From Euzebya tangerina (GTDB taxonomy: Bacteria > Actinomycetota > Nitriliruptoria > Euzebyales > Euzebyaceae): DNA of 64,000 bases. Below the pieces are notes generated by a model. That model made no database searches and was not told the origin of the DNA. It saw only the letters and a list, made by a program, of their open reading frames with translations. Shown here piece by piece: positions 52,536 through 60,695 of the stretch (the stretch's first letter is position 1; every line of letters starts with the position of its first letter). Where the stretch lies: positions 1 to 64,000 of the forward strand of contig NZ_PPDK01000004.1 of the NCBI RefSeq assembly GCF_003074135.1. The letters are read 5' to 3'. The position numbers were made by a program, and so were the translations under genes.

Positions 52536-53684
52536 TCACAGGAGGGTGCCCGTGACGAACGCCTCGAGCGGTCGGGCTACGACGGTGTAGAGCGGCCCGC
52601 GTCGGATCAGACCCCGCACCTCGAGCCGTCGCGCGGCCGCGCCAAGCTGCGATCCGGTTCGCCCCAGCCGCTCCGCTGATGCTGAGAGCGTGCGTTTGGT
52701 CTGGGGGGAGGGCAACGATGGCCTCGAAGAGGTGCTGTTCCTGGGGTGGGAGGCGGAGCCAGGCTCGTTCGACATGCGCCACCACCTCGTCGGCACTGCT
52801 GGCCCAGCCAGCCTCGACGTGGTCGGCGGTGATGACCGCCCCGCCATCAGCGCTCCACGCGGCCGCGCCGAGCAACTTGAAGAGGAACGGGTCACCCAGA
52901 GCCCGGGCCACGATGGCGTCCACTGCCTCGGCTGTCATGGTTACAGCCAGCGGGCCGGCATCGGTCAGCACCGGCCAGCCCTCGGTGGTGAAGGGAACCA
53001 GTGCAGCCCGAATCTCGATGTCATCCAGGTGCGTGAGATACAGCGGCTTGAAGCGCCGCGCGAACGTTGCCCCGGCTTCGCTGGTCGCACGATCCGTGAA
53101 GTCGCGCAGCCCGGTCAGGTAGACGGGCAGCGGGAGGACGCGCTCATGCGGGTTGCCTGCGCTGTCGACGGCTGGTGCCACGGCGACAAGGGCATCCCCG
53201 ATTGCGACGAGCAGTTGGCTGAGCGCATCGGCGTCCAGGACGTTCTGCACCTCGTCGATGTGCAGCACCACCGCGCTGCCATCATCGCCGGCCAGCATGG
53301 CCAGGTCCACGACGGCCTCTCTCAGGACGACGTGTGCCTGGGGCCTCGAGCCCGTGTCAAGATCGAGCGTGACACCGGCCCTGATCTGTGACACATGGCC
53401 GGCAAGGTCGGCTGCGGCACGGCCGAGACGCTCGTCGACCGAGCGGCTGCTCACCGCCTCTTGGATGCTGCTTGCCAGGACCGATGCGTCTGGCCAGTAC
53501 GGACTTGCCGATTCCCGGCTCGCCAAGGATCGCTCGCCCCCGCTCGTACAACCCCCGCGCTCCGCCGCGGCCGAACGACATCGCGCCAGTCGGCCAACTC
53601 AGCTGCTCGACCGGCCCACACATCGGGCGCAACGTCACTGCCGGGGGCGAACGGGCTGTTGCTTGCCGTACGGATCATGGTCAT
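52536..53684 (-). pseudogene. Frameshifted AAA-family ATPase
   Basis: Read on the minus strand, three shifts separate four homologous blocks. Block 1: FAPGSDVAPDVWAGRAAELA (from ATG 53684). Block 2: GLYERGRAILGEPGIGKSVL with an intact Walker A. Block 3: the long frame with VVLHIDEVQNVLDADALSQL (Walker B) and LPLPVYLTGLRDF. Block 4: TLSASAERLGRTGSQLGAAA and RRLEVRGLIRRG, a C-terminal winged helix, ending at 52536. The parent resembles the AAA_16/Orc-like ATPases common in actinobacteria. A 373-codon frame (52405-53526) survives but lacks both ends of the protein. Confidence 0.82.
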
Positions 53685-53840
53685 GACAACATTGGCATCT
53701 GACAACTTTGGCAAATAGCAAGATTGTCAGAGCCCGAGGCTGCTCTGCTCGGCCTGCGCTTGGAATACCTCGCCCGGCCAGCACCAGGAGTACCGAATGA
53801 AATACGCTCCACCCCTTGACGACAGGCAGGGGAGGTTCGA

Positions 53841-55667
53841 GTGAAGCAGTCAGCGGTTCTGGTCACGAGCCTGTTGCTGTTGTTGGCCATGCAACCAGCC
53901 ATAACGGCGCAGACGGGGATCGCCCAGGAGTTGGTCGACGGCGACCGGGCCACGACGGAACGTTTGAGTGTCTCTGACCCGATCGGTGGGGCGGTGGCGA
54001 TCAGCCAGGCCCGCTTCCCCTCCGGCGCACCGGCCAGCGTGGTGCTGGCCACCACCAACGGGTTCGCCGACGCGCTGGCTGCCGCTCCCCTACTCGGGCA
54101 GTCACCGCTGCTGTTGACCCCAACCGACGTACTCGCCCTCCCGGTAGTCAACGAGATCCGACGGCTGCTCCCGGACGGCGGCGAGGTCATCCTCCTCGGC
54201 GGCACCGAAGCGATCAGTGCCACGGTCGAGACGCAGCTCCAGACCGAGGGCTACCAGACCGTTCGGCTGGCCGGTCCCGATCGGATCGGCACCGCCGTCG
54301 AGGTCGCACGCGAACACGCTGCGCGTACGGGCTCCGGGGACCTGGTCGCGGTCGCTCGGGCATTTGGGGAGGGCAGCGCCGGCTGGGCCGACTCCATCAC
54401 CGTCGGCGGCTGGCTGGCCAACACCAACACTCCGCTGGTCCTGACACCGACCGATACGGTCGACCCACGCGTTGCGGCCCTGCTGGCCGAATTGGGCACC
54501 CAGCAGACCCTCATCGTGGGCGGCACTGCCGCACTGTCGGCAGAGGTCCAGGCGACGTTGGGCGGGGTCCGAGTCGCAGGATCGGAGCGGGCAGGAACCG
54601 CAGCCGCCATCGCGGCCGAGCGGTGGGGTTCGGCCGCCGGGTATCTCGTCGTCAACGGCTACCGGGACGACGGCTGGGCCTACGGGCTGGCCGCCGCGGG
54701 CCTGTCCGCCGACCTGAACTATCCCATCCTGGTCGCCGACGCGGACCGAGTCCCAGACGCCACGCTGGGCAGAGTGGGGAGAGGGTGCGGTACCGACCCA
54801 GCGCTCGAGACCCTGCTGATCGGCGACGAGGCCCTTCTGTCTGCCACGGTTGTCTCGGACATCGACCAGCAAGACGGCGGCGCATGTCCACCGCCACCGC
54901 CACCCTCGGAGATGGACCTAGCCTTCGCCCTGCCTGGCAGCCGGATGTACTACTTCGACGATTGCCCACCCCCGCCGGCCAGTCCCCTCATCCCTCCGAC
55001 CGCGACCTGTGTGTCAGTGCTGGCCATCGACCTGGACGGTGACGGAACCGGTCCGGGACAGATCGACCGCGTGATCATGTACCAAGAGCCTGACGAGTTC
55101 CTGACCGTGAGAGGGTTCTCGACCCGGCGAGGGGTACTGCGCCCGTACAGGACCGAGATCTACGTGCCAGGAGGCGACCTCTCAAGCGCCGGCTACGCAC
55201 TGGAATGCGCCGTCGACCTGGACGTGGGGCCCGCGACCGAGATCCTGCTGACCACCAGCGTCGGTGCCAACACCATCTTCGGCGAGATCCTGGAGGTTCG
55301 AGAAGGCGGGATCCAGGCCACGCTGGACGGTGACTCCGGTTTTCCCTTCTACTGGTCCTTCGGGGGTGGTGTGCGGTTTGGCTCGGGGTACGGCGTCGCG
55401 CCCAACAACTTCACGCAGTACATCTATGACGACACGCTGGGGACGCCGTACGGATGGGAGGCGTACGAGTACGTCCTGACCGGGGGCGCCTTCACCTTGC
55501 GAGCCACGGCCTCGGGCACCACCGACGGTGGCGGCCCCTACGGCTGGTCTGGCTGCCCCGGTGGAACCGGCACGTTCCCGCCTGGAATCGGCAGGCAACT
55601 GCCCCCGGAAGCGCGACAGCCCGGGACCGGACTGGACCTGCCGGTGCGCCGTGGCCATCACCGATGA
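53841..55667 (+). CDS. Secreted CWB2 cell-wall-binding protein with C-terminal domain of unknown function
   Basis: The 608-residue protein has a signal peptide (AVLVTSLLLLLAMQPAITAQ) and three CWB2 repeats (about 35-345; VILLGGTEAISATVETQLQ, RLAGPDRIGTAVEVAREHA, TLIVGGTAALSAEVQATLG, RVAGSERAGTAAAIAAERW). After a polyproline spacer comes a C-terminal domain of about 240 residues, with VSVLAIDLDGDGTGPGQID and AGYALECAVDLDVGPATEIL, that looks like a beta-rich extracellular fold. It starts with GTG after a strong AGGGGAGG site. The last 30 residues are Arg/Pro-rich and may be an extension by loss of an earlier stop. Confidence 0.85.
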   Translation: MKQSAVLVTSLLLLLAMQPAITAQTGIAQELVDGDRATTERLSVSDPIGGAVAISQARFPSGAPASVVLATTNGFADALAAAPLLGQSPLLLTPTDVLALPVVNEIRRLLPDGGEVILLGGTEAISATVETQLQTEGYQTVRLAGPDRIGTAVEVAREHAARTGSGDLVAVARAFGEGSAGWADSITVGGWLANTNTPLVLTPTDTVDPRVAALLAELGTQQTLIVGGTAALSAEVQATLGGVRVAGSERAGTAAAIAAERWGSAAGYLVVNGYRDDGWAYGLAAAGLSADLNYPILVADADRVPDATLGRVGRGCGTDPALETLLIGDEALLSATVVSDIDQQDGGACPPPPPPSEMDLAFALPGSRMYYFDDCPPPPASPLIPPTATCVSVLAIDLDGDGTGPGQIDRVIMYQEPDEFLTVRGFSTRRGVLRPYRTEIYVPGGDLSSAGYALECAVDLDVGPATEILLTTSVGANTIFGEILEVREGGIQATLDGDSGFPFYWSFGGGVRFGSGYGVAPNNFTQYIYDDTLGTPYGWEAYEYVLTGGAFTLRATASGTTDGGGPYGWSGCPGGTGTFPPGIGRQLPPEARQPGTGLDLPVRRGHHR

Positions 55668-55684
55668 CCGTGGGTTGGCGCAGG

Positions 55685-55800
55685 TCTCCAGGAGCTGCCA
55701 GAGTTCTGGGGTGCCGATCTCCGCACTTTGCGGCACTCGGGGATGCGGTCATCCTCCACACGTCGTAGTCCCCGGTCATGACGGCCGACGCCTCGACATC
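55685..55800 (-). pseudogene. PIN-toxin relic
   Basis: This 116-bp stretch matches the C-terminal coding end of the intact PIN gene at 51601-52044 by eye, for example CGGTCATCCTCCA and GTCCCCGGTCA in the same order. The translation is broken over three frames: ASAVMTGDYDV, then EDDRIPECRK, then EIGTPELWQLLET. These correspond to ASVIVTGDHDF, EDDRVREWLR and EIGVLSIPEVLEHLET. Nothing of the N-terminal catalytic half remains. Confidence 0.75.
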
Positions 55801-55876
55801 CGGCCCATGCTGATCGGGCCGCCCAGTTGAGCGACATCCTCGGCCCAAACTTGGTTGCGTTTTTGGCTCGATCCCG

Positions 55877-56068
55877 ATGGCGGTTGACCCAGCTCGGTAT
55901 GACCGGGAGGCGTTCGAACGTCGTGAGGCGCAGGCCCGCCGGCTGACGCTGCAGCGCGACGGCCAACGGCCCATCGGCGAGAACGTGGAGGAGGGTGCCC
56001 TGCTCTCCAAGCAGGCCACGACGTTGGTCGGGTTCGTCGTGGCGCGGGCTGATGCCGGCACCACTTGA
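55877..56068 (+). CDS. Small hypothetical protein
   Basis: This is a 63-residue open frame, MAVDPARYDREAFERREAQA with LLSKQATTLVGFVVARADA at the end. It is Arg/Glu-rich with a helical look, could be an antitoxin-like remnant, and has no clear ribosome-binding site. No family is recognised. It lies in the 534-bp stretch 55668-56201, which otherwise holds only the PIN relic and part of a dispersed repeat. Confidence 0.3.
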   Translation: MAVDPARYDREAFERREAQARRLTLQRDGQRPIGENVEEGALLSKQATTLVGFVVARADAGTT

Positions 56069-56103
56069 TGGCGAGGGTTTCCCTGTTCCGGGAGCCCGCT
56101 CAT

Positions 56104-56172
56104 CTGACCCGCACCCACCATCGCCGCTGGGCCATCGGGGGTCGGGAGCGACGGGCTGGGTCAGCTCAACCA
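56104..56172. repeat. Dispersed intergenic repeat, copy 1
   Basis: About 69 bp that align with 60558-60626 at roughly three quarters identity by eye. Both begin CTGA-CCGCACCC and contain ACCAT-GCCG and GCGA-GGGCTGG-TCAG-TC. Both copies lie in gaps on the same strand. No coding sense is apparent. Confidence 0.55.
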
Positions 56173-56201
56173 GTCGGCCGGCTTGGTCTCCGGCGCAGCA
56201 A

Positions 56202-56606
56202 TCAGAAGCCGAAGGTGCCAAGCGCGTCGACGATTGCAGCCACCACAACTCCCGCGGCCGCGAAGTGCCCGACGGCCAGCCAGACCAAGACGCGAAGTGC
56301 GCGGTGGCGAGTGGCCGAGGGGCCGCGGATGATCCACGACAGCACCTCGATCGACCACCGCTCCGCCGTTGGGTCGTAGTCATCGCGGTCCCCAACGGCA
56401 AACACCACCGCGCCGCCGATGATGTAGGAGGCGAGGACAACCCAGGACAGCCAGTCGAACCCGGCCCCCGTGGTCCAGACGACCAGCAGGGCCTCCAAGG
56501 CCATGCCGACCATGACCATCGCTGCAGCCGTCAGGACGGTCATGGTCCGTCGACGCTCTGGGCTCCAGGTGTCACGGCGGCGCGGCGCCGCTTCGACCTC
56601 ACTCAC
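56202..56606 (-). CDS. Small membrane protein
   Basis: The 134-residue protein has a hydrophilic basic N-terminus (RRRDTWSPERRRT), two hydrophobic helices (MTVLTAAAMVMVGMALEALL and LSWVVLASYIIGGAVVFAVG), a loop, and a final helix (LVWLAVGHFAAAGVVVAAIV). GTG 56606 follows a GGAGGG site and is preferred over the longer frame. No family is recognised. It overlaps by 4 bp the end of a possible short gene upstream on the same strand. Confidence 0.7.
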   Translation of the reverse strand: MSEVEAAPRRRDTWSPERRRTMTVLTAAAMVMVGMALEALLVVWTTGAGFDWLSWVVLASYIIGGAVVFAVGDRDDYDPTAERWSIEVLSWIIRGPSATRHRALRVLVWLAVGHFAAAGVVVAAIVDALGTFGF

Positions 56607-56809
56607 GACGTTTCCCTCCTCCAACGAGGTGGCGCCAGACCGAGAAGAAACGCCGTCCAAGCGCGCCACCAGGTGAGAAGCCTATCTGAGACCAAGTGGC
56701 CATCATCCTGTTCCGGCCGCACCCCGCAGCCGGACGGCACCAACTCCTCCAGACGGTCGTGCCAGGTCGACTCGAGCGACGTCACCAGTCGCCAGCTGGC
56801 GTGCACCAA
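56603..56809 (-). CDS. Possible small coupled ORF
   Basis: A 68-residue frame from TTG 56809 includes VHASWRLVTSLESTWHDRLE and ends WWRAWTAFLLGLAPPRWRRE-TS. Its TGA stop overlaps the GTG of the small membrane protein (GTGA), the arrangement used by most true gene pairs here. Against it: the TTG start, no visible ribosome-binding site and no recognised relatives. Otherwise 56607-56937 is empty. Confidence 0.25.
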   Translation of the reverse strand: MVHASWRLVTSLESTWHDRLEELVPSGCGVRPEQDDGHLVSDRLLTWWRAWTAFLLGLAPPRWRRETS

Positions 56810-56937
56810 GTGGAGGTGTCGCCGGATGCGCGCGGCCCAGAGCCGAGCTCAGCCGCAGCGGAGAGCACCGAGAGGATGGCGTGGATGCCACCGGGCGGCG
56901 CGTGTTGAAGGCTGGACATGGGCGGGACCCGTGGTGG

Positions 56938-57243
56938 TCAGACGTCCATGGGGCCGTGGCTGGATACCTCGTACCGCGTCAGCTCCAGCGGACCGGCCAG
57001 GCTGGGACCGATCGTGGTGCCGAACGCTGCGGAGTGGGGGGCGGCCAGGTGGGCGTCCAGGGAGGCCTGGTCCTCCCAGCACTCGAACAGCCTGATCAGG
57101 TGGGGGTCATCGATGTCGACGGAGAAGCGATAGTCGATGCACCCCGCCTCGGCACGGCTGGTCTCGGCGTGGCGGGAAAGGGTGGCTCGCAGGGCCTCCC
57201 ACCCCTCCGGCCTGACGGGCCCTTCGGCAGCGATGACGATCAT
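56938..57243 (-). CDS. Antibiotic-biosynthesis-monooxygenase (ABM) domain protein
   Basis: The 101-residue single-domain protein of the dimeric ferredoxin-like ABM family starts MIVIAAEGPVRPEGWEALRA and has ETSRAEAGCIDYRFSVDIDD and IRLFECWEDQASLDAHLAA, the family's diagnostic pattern. Members include quinol monooxygenases such as YgiN; the substrate cannot be predicted. It is monocistronic by appearance. Confidence 0.88.
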   Translation of the reverse strand: MIVIAAEGPVRPEGWEALRATLSRHAETSRAEAGCIDYRFSVDIDDPHLIRLFECWEDQASLDAHLAAPHSAAFGTTIGPSLAGPLELTRYEVSSHGPMDV

Positions 57244-57332
57244 GAACGGAACAGTATCGAACCCATGGGCGACAGCATTTGTCGCGGCGTGAGCATGCGG
57301 CCCCTCGTGGACAACTCGGACGTGGCGGCGCG

Positions 57333-57494
57333 TGTCTTCGGCACGTCGAGGAGCTCGTGATCGTCGATCCGTCCAGCCGGCGCGTTCACTGGTTTCAGCG
57401 GGGAGATCAGAAGTTCGTCACGACCGAGCGAAGCGCAGTGCTCGAGCTGACCGCCGGTGAGCTGGCCGGGCCGCTCGACTGGCCTCCCACCTGA
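57333..57494 (+). pseudogene. Uma2 C-terminal relic
   Basis: Fifty-odd codons encode RHVEELVIVDPSSRRVHWFQ and AVLELTAGELAGPLDWPPT. They align with VQEMIVVDPEAQRVTFLRRG and the LSASEFEALLEWPPL end of the intact Uma2 protein at 9746-10276. The catalytic N-terminal two thirds are missing. The rest of 57244-57535 shows no gene. Confidence 0.78.
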
Positions 57495-57535
57495 TCCCGG
57501 CACTCCTCTGCTGCGAGAACGCCAGGCCCATCACG

Positions 57536-58567
57536 TCACCTCGCTCCGACGGCCCGGAGTTCACGCCAGAAAGCCTCCTCCCCCTCCGCGATGTCGAGCA
57601 TCGGCCCAGTCGCCTCCTCGAGCAGGACGGCGGGGTCCTTCGCCTCCGCGGCCCGAGCGAAGGTGGCGGCGACCTCCTCCCATTGGTCACCGATCCGCGT
57701 GAGCTGCTGGCCCAGCTCGGCCAGTCGAGGCTCCTCCGTGATCGCTGCCGCCTCCTCCAGGAACCGGCCGTAGAGGTAGCGGAAGATCCCTCCGCCGGTT
57801 CCGCCGCGCCGGTCGATGAACAGCGACACGGTGAAGGCAGCGCGGCGCACCTCCGCCTCGTCCAGCACCGACGGCCACTTCCGGGTCTCCCGGACCGCCT
57901 TGCGGATCCCCTTGACGCCGAGGTTGGCGATCGGTGGCTGGAGCATCGCGTCGCACACCCCCTCGATGGCCTCGTGGATCCCCTCCGCCGTCGGCGGATG
58001 CGCCCCGGAGAAGTCGAACGTCAGCCACGCGTGCTGCGGCGGGAAGGGCTTGAAGGTTGACCCGCGAGCCTCCTCGAGCACCGCCCAGCTGACCCGATGC
58101 AAGTCGGCGTCCCGGTCGGCCACGAGGACGTCGTCGGTGTCCGGGTCATGCCCTGCGATCGTGATGGTGTGCCCGCCGAAGTGGTACTCCTCGGGGAAGT
58201 CGAAGTACGGCAGCAACCCCATGTCGACGTAGAGCAGCACGGGCTGCTGGTCGAGGAGCAGCTCCCGCAGCGTCGCCTGGGCCTTGCGCGCGCTGGTGGT
58301 CTTGTGGGCATCGACAACGACGCCGGTGCGGCGTCCGGCCGTGTGCTCCAGCCCCTTCCGACCGGGTCGGGTGACGTTGCCTCGGCCGCCGTAGAAGGGG
58401 CAGGTGCCCGTGATGTGGAAGTAGGCGAAGGAGATGCCCTCGCCCAGCCCGAGCAGCATCGCCTCCGAGATCGGGTGGCCGCCGATGTCGTAGATGTGCC
58501 GGAGGGACCCGGTCACGCAGTGATCGGTCGGATAGGCCTGGAATCCCGGAATGCGGTCCAGCGGCAT
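57536..58567 (-). CDS. BtrH N-terminal domain / DUF4872-like protein
   Basis: The 343-residue protein resembles the papain-like BtrH family. The N-terminal half has a possible catalytic Cys (YPTDHCVTGSLRHIYDIGGH, near residue 17), GLGEGISFAYFHI, VLLYVDMGLLPYFDFPEEYH and FGGHTITIAGHDPDTDDVLV, which supplies a His and Asp. The C-terminal half (about 195-343) is helical, as in DUF4872. BtrH transfers an acyl group in butirosin synthesis, while most homologues are uncharacterised. It stands alone on the minus strand, divergent from the second DUF222/HNH gene. Confidence 0.82.
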   Translation of the reverse strand: MPLDRIPGFQAYPTDHCVTGSLRHIYDIGGHPISEAMLLGLGEGISFAYFHITGTCPFYGGRGNVTRPGRKGLEHTAGRRTGVVVDAHKTTSARKAQATLRELLLDQQPVLLYVDMGLLPYFDFPEEYHFGGHTITIAGHDPDTDDVLVADRDADLHRVSWAVLEEARGSTFKPFPPQHAWLTFDFSGAHPPTAEGIHEAIEGVCDAMLQPPIANLGVKGIRKAVRETRKWPSVLDEAEVRRAAFTVSLFIDRRGGTGGGIFRYLYGRFLEEAAAITEEPRLAELGQQLTRIGDQWEEVAATFARAAEAKDPAVLLEEATGPMLDIAEGEEAFWRELRAVGAR

Positions 58568-58906
58568 GGGCGTGGTCCTCTCTGTTCGTCGACAGGTGAC
58601 GTCAGCCCCAGTGTCAGATCTCCTCCGGGGGGAGGGTCAAGGCCGCCCCGCAGTCACGTGGTCTGTCAGACGTGGTCGTCCATCGCAGCCAGGCCCGAGG
58701 CCGGCCCCCGGCGACGGCAGCCAACCGACCCGAACGGCTGGCGCTGGTCGGGGCTGCCCATGGCGGCGGGGTCGCGCGGCGTCGTCGAGTCCGCGGCCGA
58801 CGCGGTCAGATGATGCTCGGCCGTGCACTCCCACCGCGAGACGTGCGGGCTCCCGGCGACGGTCGGGCAACCACGTCCCGGGACCTTCGGTTGCTAAAGA
58901 AACCCC

Positions 58907-58935
58907 TTGACAACCCGCTTTTAAGAACGTATATT
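58907..58935 (+). promoter_or_regulatory. Near-consensus promoter with predicted leaderless start
   Basis: TTGACA (58907-58912), 17-bp spacer, TATATT (58930-58935). The ATG at 58942 is 7 bp after the -10 hexamer, where transcription should begin, so the message would have no leader. The rest of 58568-58906 shows no gene. Confidence 0.75.
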
Positions 58936-58941
58936 CGAGCC

Positions 58942-60561
58942 ATGGCAAGAGGGGCGCGGGAGGTCGATCTGGGGGAGACCCCGGCGGATCCGTGGGGCGC
59001 ACTCGGTCGGGTTCTCGATGGCCTGCGGGGCATCAACGCCTGGCTGGACCAGGCCACCTCCGATTCTGGAGATCTGGGCGCACTGCTCTCGGGTCTGGCG
59101 CACGTCGACGCCGCCGTGGCCGCTGCCACGAGCCGGGCCATCGTCTCCGCCGAGGTAGAGGGCGTGCCCGGGTCGGACGGACAGAGCTCCCCCAGCGCCT
59201 GGGTCGCCCAGCAGTTGGGTCTGACGGCGGGCGAGGCCGGACGGCTCTGCCGACTCGCGGCCGATCTCGACGGTGCGCCGACGGTGCTGGACGCCCTGAC
59301 GAGCGGCCAGATCAGCCGGGGACATGCCCAGACGATGGCGCAGGCTGCTCGCCAGGCCAGAAAGGACGCCGACGCCGCTGCGGCGGCACGCCGAGCCGCC
59401 GCCGAGGACGACCGCCGCGCGCGCGAGCGCGCCGACCGCGAAGCCGCCGCTCAGGCCCGCACCATGGCCGAGCGCGCCGCCCACGCCGCTGCCGTCGCCG
59501 AGCGGGAACGCCGCATCACGGCCGAGCAGCAGGCCGAGACCGAGCGTCATCGCATCGCCGCCGAACAGGCGGAGGCTGCCCACCGGGCCGAGCTGCTCCG
59601 CAAGGCAAGCCAGGGCTCCACGCCTGACCAACTGCGGGCCGACGCGAAGGCCCGTCGGGCGCAAGATGCCGAGGCCATGCGCCGCCGTGACGTGGCCCAG
59701 CACAGCCGGCGCGCGGTCTTCTCCAGGATCGACAGCGAAACCGGGATGGGCCACACGTCCATCACGCTGCCGCCTGCCGAGCACGATGCGCTCCACACCG
59801 CCCTCGACGCACTCCAGACCTTCGACCACCCCGACGTCCCCGCTGCCGAGCGGCGGACCTACGAACAGCGCCGCGCCGACGCCGTCATCGACCTGGTCGG
59901 GGGCGCCCTCAAGGCCGGCGACCTGCCGACCGTCCGCGGGGTCAAGCCACACATCACCGCCGTGGTGCCACTGGCCACGCTGACCGGCCTGGCTGACCTG
60001 CCGGGCCGCACCAACCGGGGTACCTGGCTGTCTGCCGATACCGCCCGACGGCTCGGCTGCGATGCCGGCCTCACCCGAGCCGTGCTGGGTGCCAGCTCGC
60101 AGGTCCTCGACATCGGTCGCGAGACCCGGACCTGGACCACCGCGCAGTACCGCCACGCCGAAGTCACCTTCAGTGGCTGCGCCTTCCCCGTGGCCGACGG
60201 GGCCGCGTGTGGCCGCCCGATGAGCTGGTGCGACCTGCACCACGTGACCTACTGGAGGGACGGCGGCAAGACCGACATCGCCAACGGCGTGCCGCTCTGC
60301 CGTCATCATCACACCGCCGTCCACCACGAGGGCTGGCAGCTTGGCTACTCCCCCGAGACCACCACCGTCACCGTCATCCGCGATCGCCGCGGAGTCCGGA
60401 CCCGACGGCAGGTGAAGTTCACCCCCGGGCTACTCGAGGGCGACTGTACGAGCGATCCCCCGGCGCGGCGTGGGGTGTCGGGAGTTGACCCACCGGCCGT
60501 CAGCGACCCGGTCGCGATGCACCATCAACCCGAGCTGCTGCGAGAACCACAACTCGTCTGA
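58942..60561 (+). CDS. DUF222 / HNH endonuclease with coiled-coil insertion
   Basis: The 539-residue protein has an N-terminal DUF222 part and a C-terminal zinc-type HNH motif (CGRPMSWCDLHHVTYWRDGG, then NGVPLCRHHHTAVHHEGWQL). Between about residues 135 and 250 is an Ala/Arg/Glu-rich heptad-like stretch (AERAAHAAAVAERERRITAE and similar), predicted to be a long coiled coil. The catalytic His, Asn and His positions look complete. The paralogue at 16686-18467 carries a Pro/Thr-rich insertion between its domains instead. ATG 58942 fits the promoter directly upstream. Confidence 0.9.
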   Translation: MARGAREVDLGETPADPWGALGRVLDGLRGINAWLDQATSDSGDLGALLSGLAHVDAAVAAATSRAIVSAEVEGVPGSDGQSSPSAWVAQQLGLTAGEAGRLCRLAADLDGAPTVLDALTSGQISRGHAQTMAQAARQARKDADAAAAARRAAAEDDRRARERADREAAAQARTMAERAAHAAAVAERERRITAEQQAETERHRIAAEQAEAAHRAELLRKASQGSTPDQLRADAKARRAQDAEAMRRRDVAQHSRRAVFSRIDSETGMGHTSITLPPAEHDALHTALDALQTFDHPDVPAAERRTYEQRRADAVIDLVGGALKAGDLPTVRGVKPHITAVVPLATLTGLADLPGRTNRGTWLSADTARRLGCDAGLTRAVLGASSQVLDIGRETRTWTTAQYRHAEVTFSGCAFPVADGAACGRPMSWCDLHHVTYWRDGGKTDIANGVPLCRHHHTAVHHEGWQLGYSPETTTVTVIRDRRGVRTRRQVKFTPGLLEGDCTSDPPARRGVSGVDPPAVSDPVAMHHQPELLREPQLV

Positions 60562-60626
60562 GCCGCACCCCACCATTGCCGGTGGGGCGTGGGCTGCTGC
60601 AGCGATGGGCTGGATCAGTTCGGCCA
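60558..60626. repeat. Dispersed intergenic repeat, copy 2
   Basis: This copy aligns with 56104-56172 by eye. It begins at the stop codon of the HNH gene and fills half the gap before the convergent secreted-protein gene. Confidence 0.55.
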
Positions 60627-60695
60627 GGCACTGGTCGAGATCGGGTCGGTCAGCATTGCGGCTCAAACGTCGACAGGACAGCCGCCGGAGAGGGG

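Noticed and set aside
50957-57494. Prophage or integrative element
   Set aside because: There is no integrase, recombinase, phage structural gene, tRNA or attachment-site repeat. Decay alone does not prove a mobile element.
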